DNA of 23,943 nucleotides. Source: an uncultured Collinsella sp. Its GTDB lineage: Bacteria > Actinomycetota > Coriobacteriia > Coriobacteriales > Coriobacteriaceae. Below, piece after piece: positions 14,426 through 20,671 of the stretch. Both the position numbers and the translations under genes were made by a program. The DNA lies in assembly GCA_937997605.1 (NCBI GenBank), contig CALLFD010000308.1:1-23943 (forward strand), given 5' to 3'. Below the pieces are notes generated by a model, which was given only the letters and a program-made list of their open reading frames with translations, was not told where the DNA came from and did no database searches. Each line of letters opens with the position of its first letter. Position 1 is the stretch's first letter.

Positions 14426-14789
14426 GGGGGCGACTGGTTTCGACACGATAGCTCTGAGAGAGGAAGCAAGCCGAGGTCTCCTCGCCTCGTTAAACAGGGG
14501 TACCGTCAAATTGAATTGACAACAACTCTTCTTTTGAGCCTATGGCTCTCGCTGCTTAGTTTATAGCGGCGCGTCAACCCGGTGATTTCCCCGACACCGG
14601 CGCGACGTCATTTTAGGGGAATGCTCCCGCGCACGTAATCGGTATGGCGCGGGCTAAGACCGAACCGGTTGGGATGCCGCGAGCGTGTCGCTGCGCGCAA
14701 AGCGTCCGAGACTAAACCAGCGACTGAGCTTGGAGATGCCAATCAGGGGGCTTTCGTGGACCGGAGTTCGATTCTCCGCGCCTCCACCA
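14426..14789 (+). ncRNA. ssrA: Transfer-messenger RNA (tmRNA)
   Basis: tmRNA rescues stalled ribosomes by adding a degradation tag. The 5' end GGGGGCGACTGGTTTCGAC and 3' end GAGTTCGATTCTCCGCGCCTCCACCA-type ending (T-arm, acceptor, encoded CCA) are diagnostic. The acceptor stem pairs 14426-14432 with 14779-14785 over 7 bp (one G:U), followed by A and CCA. The 364-nt length is standard for one-piece tmRNA. The tag frame ends DNNSSFEPMALAA and stops at TAG 14557-14559; an in-frame TGA two codons before the Asp (14512-14514) limits the resume codon to ATT 14515 or GAC 14518. SmpB is not encoded in the window. Confidence 0.96.
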
Positions 14790-14799
14790 ATAGTTACAG

Positions 14800-14831
14800 G
14801 CAGGTAGAGAAGTGTCTCTACCTGCTTTTTT
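14800..14831 (+). terminator. ssrA terminator
   Basis: Perfect 11-bp stem GCAGGTAGAGA / TCTCTACCTGC, loop AGTG, then six T. It begins 10 nt after the mature 3' end. Confidence 0.93.
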
Positions 14832-14845
14832 ATTACTTACAGATA

Positions 14846-15102
14846 CCGTGGAGAATCGAACTCTATGCAGGGCGCGAGCGTTAAGCAAACGCGAAGCGTT
14901 TGTAGCGAGCGGGCGAGGACGCCGGCAGGCGGCCGAAGCCGGTGCGGATTTGCGAAGCAAATACGCGGATTCTCTGCGCAAAGCCCCAGCCCAATATCGA
15001 TGCGATGTTTATCGAATTTCAGCTGGCCTCGCCCAGCATCAACGGATCCCCCAAACCGCGGAGAATCGAACTCTATGCAGGGCGCGAGCGTTAAGCAAAC
15101 GC
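14846..15102. repeat. 47-bp near-perfect direct repeat pair
   Basis: Copies at 14846-14892 and 15056-15102 differ at one base (T/C at the fourth position) and lie 210 bp apart. Each contains GAGAATCGAACTC, the reverse complement of a tRNA/tmRNA T-arm-like sequence (compare GAGTTCGATTCTC at the ssrA 3' end), and ends in a 5-bp hairpin GCGTT-AAGCA-AACGC. No gene lies between them. They may be remnants of attachment sites or of a duplicated small element. Confidence 0.7.
14886..14962. other. Cluster of small GAA-loop hairpins
   Basis: Perfect stem-loops: CAAACGC-GAA-GCGTTTG (14886-14902), CGGC-CGAA-GCCG (14930-14941) and ATTTGC-GAA-GCAAAT (14948-14962). The shared GCGAAGC centre suggests related units. 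AACGC (14888-14892) can pair upstream or downstream, giving alternative folds. No ribosome binding site or credible protein is present. Confidence 0.5.
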
Positions 15103-15118
15103 CTCAGTGACGTAGAGT

Positions 15119-15194
15119 GGGATGCGCTTTCCCAATGGCGGTCCAAGCGGAAAGCACATCCCGGAATCCCGCCTCAAACTGGGACGCACTTTCC
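15119..15194. repeat. GGGAYGYRCTTTCC repeat, three copies
   Basis: GGGATGCGCTTTCC (15119-15132) and an inverted copy (15149-15162, reverse complement GGGATGTGCTTTCC) form a 14-bp hairpin with one mismatch; a third, direct copy GGGACGCACTTTCC is at 15181-15194. The rest of 15195-15270 shows nothing identifiable beyond the upstream region of the next gene. Confidence 0.5.
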
Positions 15195-15281
15195 GTTTCG
15201 CCTGCCGCCTCAAAAAACCTGCGCGCCCTCCATTCCAAAACTGGGTAGAAGAAAGTCAAAACGTAATCGCAGGAGGTCAAT

Positions 15282-16160
15282 ATGACTGCAGAAGATAAGG
15301 CAAAGAACGCCGGCAAGGTCGCGCTCGTCTTGGAGGGCGGCAGTTTTCGCGGGCAGTTTACTGCGGGCGTGCTCGACGTTCTCATGGAGGCTGGCGTCGA
15401 GATTCCGGCTGTCTACGGTGTATCGGCCGGCGCCCTCAATGGCGTGAACTACAAGTCGCACCAGATCGGCCGTGCCAACCGCATCAACCTGGCTTTCTGT
15501 AACGACAACCGCTTCATGGGCGCCGCGTCGTTTGCGGCCACGGGCTCTATCGTCGGCTACGACTTTATCTTCAACGATGTCCAGGACCGCCTGGATCCCT
15601 TTGACAACGAGACGTTCGATGCGAGCCCCATCGAGATGTACGCCGTTGCGACGGACATGCTGTTCGGAACCGCCGCGTACCTGCCGGTCAAAAGCGCCGT
15701 ACTTGACCTCGACGCTGTGCGCGCATCGACCTCGTTGCCGCTGGTGACACCGCCGGTCGAGATAGACGGGCACAAATACGTCGACGGCGGCGTGGCCGAT
15801 TCGGTTCCTATCGAGCATGTGCTCGAGGAGGCGGGCTTTGAGCGCGCGGTTGTCATTGTCACGCAGGACCGCTCGTACGAGAAAAAGCCCTACGAGTTTA
15901 TGCCTGCCGCGCGCGCCCGCTATGCCGACTACCCCTACCTGCTCGAGGCTATCGAGACGCGACACGACCGCTATAACCTCCAGCGCATGCACCTGTGGAA
16001 GTATGAGCGCGAGGGCCGCGCGCTGGTCATCGCTCCGCAAAAGCCGGTCGAGGTCGGCCATGTCGAGCACGATTCGGCAAAGCTGCTCGATCTGTATATT
16101 CAGGGTCGCCAGGAGGCAAAGCGTTTGCTCGCGGAAATCCAAGAGTTCGTTGAGCGCTAG
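15282..16160 (+). CDS. Patatin-like phospholipase / serine hydrolase
   Basis: Cytoplasmic alpha/beta hydrolase of 292 residues that probably cleaves acyl esters of lipids. The oxyanion Gly motif GGSFRG (19-24), nucleophile Ser48 in GVSAG, and catalytic Asp168 in YVDGGVADSVP form the patatin Ser-Asp dyad with normal spacing. The C-terminal part (about 200-292), with YPYLLEAIETRHDRYN and a charged helical end, fits the YjjU-like bacterial group. No signal peptide or membrane helix is seen. ATG is preceded by AGGAGG at 5-nt spacing, an unusually strong ribosome binding site. It is a single gene, followed by the ribosomal protein promoter; the true substrate is unknown. Confidence 0.9.
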   Translation: MTAEDKAKNAGKVALVLEGGSFRGQFTAGVLDVLMEAGVEIPAVYGVSAGALNGVNYKSHQIGRANRINLAFCNDNRFMGAASFAATGSIVGYDFIFNDVQDRLDPFDNETFDASPIEMYAVATDMLFGTAAYLPVKSAVLDLDAVRASTSLPLVTPPVEIDGHKYVDGGVADSVPIEHVLEEAGFERAVVIVTQDRSYEKKPYEFMPAARARYADYPYLLEAIETRHDRYNLQRMHLWKYEREGRALVIAPQKPVEVGHVEHDSAKLLDLYIQGRQEAKRLLAEIQEFVER

Positions 16161-16260
16161 CGACGGCGAACCCTCAAAAAATGACAACAGCTAAAGAGTT
16201 GGAAAAATCACGGCTCGTGGATGACATGTGCAGAAACTCTGGTCGGAGCCAAAATACCTG

Positions 16261-16288
16261 TTGACTCGTACGGCGAGCGGGGTAATAT
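16261..16288 (+). promoter_or_regulatory. rplM-rpsI promoter
   Basis: TTGACT (16261-16266), 16-nt spacer, TAATAT (16283-16288): a near-consensus vegetative promoter about 66 nt before the GTG start, as expected for ribosomal protein genes. Confidence 0.75.
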
Positions 16289-16354
16289 GGACGGGTTACT
16301 TGCAGAGCCCCGTGAATCTCTGTAACAACACGTACTGTACATGGAGGAGTCTAA

Positions 16355-16798
16355 GTGATTTCGAAATCGACTCACTACGCCAAGCAGGGCGAGGTCCAGC
16401 GCAACTGGGTTCTCGTCGACGCCGATGGTGCTGTCCTGGGCCGTCTTGCCACCCAGATCGCAATGATCCTGCGCGGTAAGAACAAGCCCCAGTTCACGCC
16501 CAACAGCGACTGCGGCGACTTCGTTGTCGTCATCAACGCCGATAAGGTCCAGCTTACCGGTAACAAGGCCGACACGAAGACCTATTATCGCCACAGCGGC
16601 TACAACGGCGGCCTCAAGGCTGAGAGCTTCCGCCAGGCTATGGAGAAGCACCCGGAGAAGGTCATCGAGCGCGCCGTTCGCGGTATGCTGCCCAAGACCA
16701 CCCTCGGCCGTGCCCAGATGACCAAGCTTAAGGTCTACGCTGGTGCCGAGCATCCGCATGCTGCCCAGAACCCCACGAAGATTGAGCTGGAGGCTTAA
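16355..16798 (+). CDS. rplM: 50S ribosomal protein L13
   Basis: Early-assembly protein of the large ribosomal subunit, 147 residues, normal length. Family motifs visible: WVLVDADGAVLGRLAT near the N-terminus, GDFVVVINADKVQLTG, KTYYRHSGYNGGLK, AVRGMLPKTTLGR and LKVYAGAEHPHAAQNP. The start is GTG with GGAGGAG 6 nt upstream; no ATG would preserve the conserved N-terminus. It is followed two bases later by rpsI, the conserved L13-S9 operon. Confidence 0.98.
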   Translation: MISKSTHYAKQGEVQRNWVLVDADGAVLGRLATQIAMILRGKNKPQFTPNSDCGDFVVVINADKVQLTGNKADTKTYYRHSGYNGGLKAESFRQAMEKHPEKVIERAVRGMLPKTTLGRAQMTKLKVYAGAEHPHAAQNPTKIELEA

Positions 16799-16800
16799 AG

Positions 16801-17196
<396 letters not shown>

Positions 17197-17226
17197 GGTT
17201 TTATCTCCTTACGAGATACAATGTAC

Positions 17227-17264
17227 AAGCGGGGCCTGCCGATTGCTCGGCGGGTCCCGCTTTT
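17227..17264 (+). terminator. rplM-rpsI terminator
   Basis: 16-bp stem with two G:T pairs (17227-17242 with 17247-17262), loop TTGC, then TTTTC and a second T-run. Confidence 0.9.
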
Positions 17265-17319
17265 CATTTTCGACTAGAGTGGGCGACTGTGTTTTGCCTA
17301 CTTGGGAAGGAGCGATCCT

Positions 17320-18657
17320 ATGCCCCAGAACATCTTCGGTACCGACGGCGTCCGCGGCGTCGCCAACGCCGACCTCTCGTGTGACCTCGCGTTTCGCCTG
17401 GGTCGCGCGGCGACCAAGTTCCTTGGTCCGGACATTTGCATCGGTCGCGACACGCGTCTTTCGGGCACTATGCTCGAGAGTGCTCTGACCGCCGGCATTA
17501 TGGCCGAGGGCGGCCGCCCGCATTGCTGCGGCGTTATCCCTACGCCGGCCGTGGCGCTGCTCACTGTCCAAAATGAGCTCGACGGCGGCATCGTCATCTC
17601 TGCTTCGCACAATCCTCCGGAGTTCAACGGCATCAAGTTCTTTAGCCGCAAGGGTATGAAGCTTCCCGATGCGGTCGAGGAAGAGATCAGCGCCTGGGTC
17701 ATGTCCGAGGAAGCTATGGCTGCCGACACGCTGCCGACCGGTGCCGGCGTGGGCCACATCATCAAGATGAAGGACGCTCGCAAGGCGTACGTCGACCACG
17801 CCATCGATACGCTTGATGGCCTGAGACTCGACGGCCTGGTCGTTGCCGTCGACTGCGGCCATGGTGCTTCTTGCCAGACTACGCCCGCCGCACTGCAGCG
17901 CCTGGGTGCCACGGTCCATGCCATCAACACCGATTACTGCGGCACTGACATTAACGTTGAGTGCGGCTCCACTCACCTTGAGCCCCTGCGCGAGCTCGTG
18001 CTGCGCACCCACGCCGATATCGGCCTGGCCCACGATGGCGACGCCGATCGCGTGCTGTTCGTGGACAGCGAGGGCAACGAGATCGATGGCGACTACATCC
18101 TGGCCATCTGCGGCTCCGACCTGGCCGCTCGCGGCAAGCTCGCCAACTCCGAGATCGTTTCGACCGTCATGTGCAACCTGGGCTTCTCCATCGCTATGAA
18201 GGAGCAGGGCTTCGAGATGGTTCAGACCGCCGTGGGCGACCGCTATGTTCTTGAGCGCATGCTCGCGGACGGCGCCGTCATCGGCGGCGAACAGTCCGGC
18301 CACATCATCTTCCTGGAGCACAACACCACCGGTGACGGCTTGGTGACGGCTCTGCAGCTGCTGGCCGTGCTCAAGCGCACCGGTCGTACCCTCACCGATC
18401 TTGCCGGCATCATGAAGAAGTACCCGCAGGTACTCGTCAACGTGCATTCCGACAACAAGGCTGGTCTGGACGATTGCCAGCCCATCTGGGATGCCGTCGC
18501 TGCTGCCGAGAAGGAGCTTGACGGCCGCGGTCGCATTCTGGTGCGCCCGAGCGGTACCGAGCCGCTGGTCCGCGTGATGGCTGAGGCCGAGACGCACGAG
18601 CTGACCCAGCGCGTTGTCGACGACATCGTCGAGGTTGTCAAGCGCGAACTTCCCTAA
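17320..18657 (+). CDS. glmM: Phosphoglucosamine mutase
   Basis: Interconverts glucosamine-6-phosphate and glucosamine-1-phosphate on the way to UDP-GlcNAc and peptidoglycan. 445 residues, normal length for the alpha-D-phosphohexomutase superfamily. The N-terminal FGTDGVRG is diagnostic; catalytic phosphoserine Ser96 lies in SASHNPP; the metal loop DGDADR is 239-244; the sugar-binding loop is GEQSGH; the phosphate-binding loop RPSGTEP is 409-415. ATG at 17320 is preferred over TTG at 17302 because GGAAGGAG (17305-17312) lies between them. It follows the rpsI terminator and so has its own promoter, which I could not place with confidence. Confidence 0.97.
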   Translation: MPQNIFGTDGVRGVANADLSCDLAFRLGRAATKFLGPDICIGRDTRLSGTMLESALTAGIMAEGGRPHCCGVIPTPAVALLTVQNELDGGIVISASHNPPEFNGIKFFSRKGMKLPDAVEEEISAWVMSEEAMAADTLPTGAGVGHIIKMKDARKAYVDHAIDTLDGLRLDGLVVAVDCGHGASCQTTPAALQRLGATVHAINTDYCGTDINVECGSTHLEPLRELVLRTHADIGLAHDGDADRVLFVDSEGNEIDGDYILAICGSDLAARGKLANSEIVSTVMCNLGFSIAMKEQGFEMVQTAVGDRYVLERMLADGAVIGGEQSGHIIFLEHNTTGDGLVTALQLLAVLKRTGRTLTDLAGIMKKYPQVLVNVHSDNKAGLDDCQPIWDAVAAAEKELDGRGRILVRPSGTEPLVRVMAEAETHELTQRVVDDIVEVVKRELP

Positions 18658-18728
18658 TGGTCAAAAACGGGTGCCAAGTGGTAAACTGTTAAGGTTATTT
18701 TGGTTGATCGGTATATCCGAGGGGGAGC

Positions 18729-19226
18729 ATGTTCACTAAAGTCCTAAGGTCTTTTGGTATGCGTGGTCGAGTCCTTACGTTGGATGCTCCCATCTCGGGT
18801 GACGTCATTCCGCTCTCCGAGGTAAACGATCAGACGTTTGCTACCGGCCTTTTGGGCCAGGGCGTGGCGATTCAGCCCACCGGAACGCGCGTGATCGCGC
18901 CGGCTGATGCCAAGGTCGAGGCTATTTTTCCCACGGGACACGCCGTTGCGCTTAACACGGTCGATGGCTTGGACGTGCTTATCCACGTTGGTTTGGACAC
19001 TGTTCAGCTCGAGGGCAAGCACTTTACCGTACATGCGCAAGTGGGTGACATCGTCCATAAGGGCGATGTACTCATTGAGTTCGATCGCGAGGCAATTGCT
19101 GCCGAGGGCTACGATGTGACGGTTCCCATCTTGGTATGCAACTCCGTTGAGTTCTCGAGCATCAAGGGCTCCGTTGGCGTGCATGTCGAAGAGATGGACC
19201 AGCTCATCGTTGCTCGCGAGCGCTAG
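18729..19226 (+). CDS. crr: Stand-alone PTS glucose-type EIIA protein
   Basis: Soluble phosphocarrier that accepts phosphate from HPr and passes it to a sugar-specific IIB/IIC, and in some bacteria regulates other uptake systems. 165 residues, about the size of E. coli EIIA-Glc. The active site is clear: His86 in LIHVGLDTV (phosphorylated) and His71 in PTGHAVAL, 15 residues apart as in E. coli His75/His90. PLSEVNDQTFA and VNSVEF-like CNSVEFSSI also match. ATG follows GAGGGGGAG. The gap to glmM has no terminator, so some read-through is possible; TAAACT at 18682-18687 may be a -10. No IIB/IIC lies in the window. The symbol is by homology only. Confidence 0.93.
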   Translation: MFTKVLRSFGMRGRVLTLDAPISGDVIPLSEVNDQTFATGLLGQGVAIQPTGTRVIAPADAKVEAIFPTGHAVALNTVDGLDVLIHVGLDTVQLEGKHFTVHAQVGDIVHKGDVLIEFDREAIAAEGYDVTVPILVCNSVEFSSIKGSVGVHVEEMDQLIVARER

Positions 19227-19248
19227 CAAGTGCACGTGGCCATTAGCC

Positions 19249-19254
19249 TACAAT
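19249..19254 (+). promoter_or_regulatory. Candidate -10 for the nagB leader transcript
   Basis: TACAAT, close to consensus; no convincing -35. A start near 19261 would place the 10-bp hairpin at the 5' end of the RNA. Confidence 0.35.
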
Positions 19255-19260
19255 TCAAAC

Positions 19261-19498
19261 ACGTTTACGGAGGGCGCCCTTGAAAGAGGACGCCCTCCGT
19301 GGCAAGATGGGAAACGTCCGAGGCTAAACAGCTTCGGGTCACCGTGGACGGGCAGGGGCCTCGACGCGGCTAGACACGAGACACATACATTACGCGACCT
19401 CGCCCTGGTGGCCGCACACGTTGGTTGCGGCCGACGCGGGCCGCGGGCAAGTGCTTGCAAGGGGAGCCTTGCCTCTCTTGTACGAGAAAGGACGCGTA
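19261..19498 (+). ncRNA. Structured 5' leader of nagB, candidate cis-regulatory RNA
   Basis: About 240 nt without a credible gene but with many stable helices: ACGGAGGGCG / CGCCCTCCGT (19267-19300), a bulged GTC-C-GAGGC / GCCTC-GAC helix (about 19316-19364), GGCCGCA / TGCGGCC (19410-19432), then two hairpins that compete for the same bases: GCAAG-TG-CTTGC (19447-19458) and GCAAGG-GGAG-CCTTGC (19457-19472). The ribosome binding site AAAGGA (19487-19492) comes right after. I do not recognise a known class; it lacks the glmS ribozyme core. The first hairpin has no T-tract, so it is not an ordinary crr terminator. Confidence 0.4.
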
Positions 19499-20227
19499 AT
19501 GAAGATCATTAAAGCTAAAGACTACGAGGATATGAGCCGCAAGGCCGCCAATATCATTTCGGCGCAGGTTATCCTCAAGCCCGACTGCGTGCTGGGCCTT
19601 GCCACCGGCTCCACCCCGATCGGTGCCTACAAGCAGCTCGCTGCTTGGTACGAGAAGGGCGACGTCGACTTTGCCGAGGTCAGCACCTACAACCTGGACG
19701 AGTATCGTGGCCTTTCGCACGACGATCCCCAGAGCTATCACTACTTCATGCGTGAGAACTTCTTCGATCACATCAACATCGACCTGAACAACACGCATGT
19801 GCCCGACGGTTCCAACCCCGACGCCGCCGCTGCCTGCTCTGAGTACGACAAGATCGTCGCTGACGCCGGTTACCCGGATCTGCAGCTGCTCGGCATTGGC
19901 AACAACGGTCACATTGGCTTCAACGAGCCCGATGACCACTTCTCCAAGGGTACGCACTGCGTCGACCTCACCGAGAGCACCATTCAGGCCAACAGCCGCC
20001 TGTTCGACAGCATCGACGATGTTCCCCGTCAGGCCTACACCATGGGTACCCAGACCATCATGTATGCCCGCATGATCCTGGTCGTCGCCAACGGCGAGGC
20101 CAAGGCTCAGGCCGTGCATGACATGTGCTATGGTCCGGTTACGCCCGAGTGCCCGGCTTCGATCCTGCAGCTGCACACCAACTGCGTTGTCGTTGCCGAC
20201 GAGGCCGCCCTTTCGCTCTGCGAGTAG
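19499..20227 (+). CDS. nagB: Glucosamine-6-phosphate deaminase
   Basis: Converts glucosamine-6-phosphate to fructose-6-phosphate and ammonia in amino-sugar catabolism. 242 residues, typical of the Gram-positive short form. LGLATGSTP (substrate phosphate loop, 32-40), Asp67 in YNLDEYRGL (general base), and GIGNNGHIGFNEP (133-144) with His138 and Glu143 are visible; Asn136 replaces the Asp141 of E. coli, as in Bacillus-type enzymes. ATG is chosen for AAAGGA 6 nt upstream; a longer frame to 19421 would run through the leader hairpins. Consumes the same metabolite that glmM uses for cell-wall synthesis. Confidence 0.97.
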   Translation: MKIIKAKDYEDMSRKAANIISAQVILKPDCVLGLATGSTPIGAYKQLAAWYEKGDVDFAEVSTYNLDEYRGLSHDDPQSYHYFMRENFFDHINIDLNNTHVPDGSNPDAAAACSEYDKIVADAGYPDLQLLGIGNNGHIGFNEPDDHFSKGTHCVDLTESTIQANSRLFDSIDDVPRQAYTMGTQTIMYARMILVVANGEAKAQAVHDMCYGPVTPECPASILQLHTNCVVVADEAALSLCE

Positions 20228-20259
20228 CGAAAGCCTATCACCTCGACATAGCTTTGCCG

Positions 20260-20287
20260 AAGGCCTCCGCTTTGCGGGGGCCTTTTT
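20260..20287 (+). terminator. nagB terminator
   Basis: 11-bp stem AAGGCCTCCGC / GCGGGGGCCTT with one T:G pair, loop TTT, then TTTTT. Confidence 0.9.
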
Positions 20288-20599
20288 GCTGAGCGTGCGC
20301 CGTGTGCTTGACGAAAATCTGGCCGCGAACTGGACGGGTGCGTCTGGTGCAGCATGATTCATTCCATAACAGATACTATGCATAAATGCTATGAAAAGGT
20401 CGTAGACGGTAGCTGGCGTTAGGTGAGTTGCGCAACACAATTGAACAGCGTTCATTTGAGGTACACTGCCAAAGGATGGGACAAGCTGGCAAGCGCATTG
20501 ACCTGCGCAAAGACTGATTGGTTGGGGGATAAGTTTCAATCGGACCACGCTGAACAAAAACTTGCCATTTGCGTACCAACAAACATCCTAAACCGTAGC

Positions 20600-20640
20600 A
20601 TCGCTCTATTCATCTAGCGATACATATGGTCTAGCGTTAC
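20600..20640. promoter_or_regulatory. Repeats before the large regulator gene
   Basis: Direct repeats TCTAGCGATAC (20613-20623) and TCTAGCGTTAC (20630-20640) with a 17-bp period, overlapped by inverted ATCGCT / AGCGAT (20600-20605, 20616-20621), end 31 nt before the start codon. SARP regulators commonly bind direct repeats, so autoregulation is possible. The rest of the gene-free stretch 20288-20599 has the palindrome GTTGCGCAAC (20427-20436) and a possible weak promoter TTGAAC..TACACT (20441-20467, 15-nt spacer); no gene is supported. Confidence 0.35.
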
Positions 20641-20671
20641 GGTGTCCATGTGGTCGAGTTGAGGAGCGGGC

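Noticed and set aside
14712..14981. Minus-strand open frame across the ssrA 3' end reading WWRRGESNSGPR
   Set aside because: It is antisense to the tmRNA acceptor and T-arm; such peptides are a well-known artefact of tRNA-like sequences, and there is no ribosome binding site.
14846..15102. CRISPR array
   Set aside because: There are only two repeats, 47 bp long and 163 bp apart, with no cas genes.
14812..15285. 157-residue plus-strand open frame with a repeated ENRTLCRARALSKR segment
   Set aside because: The internal repeat is only the 47-bp DNA duplication read through; it spans the terminator and hairpins, and it ends inside the patatin-like gene.
16181..16264. 27-codon open frame before rplM (ATG at 16181)
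   Set aside because: There is no ribosome binding site and its stop overlaps the -35 region of the rplM promoter.
19261..19498. glmS ribozyme or an RNase P RNA upstream of nagB
   Set aside because: Neither the conserved glmS cleavage-site/P2 core nor the RNase P GAGGAAAGTCC core and ACAGNA motif can be found in order.
20442..20452. GAAC-AGC-GTTC as a possible LexA/SOS box
   Set aside because: Gram-positive LexA sites need GAAC-N4-GTTC; the spacer here is three bases.
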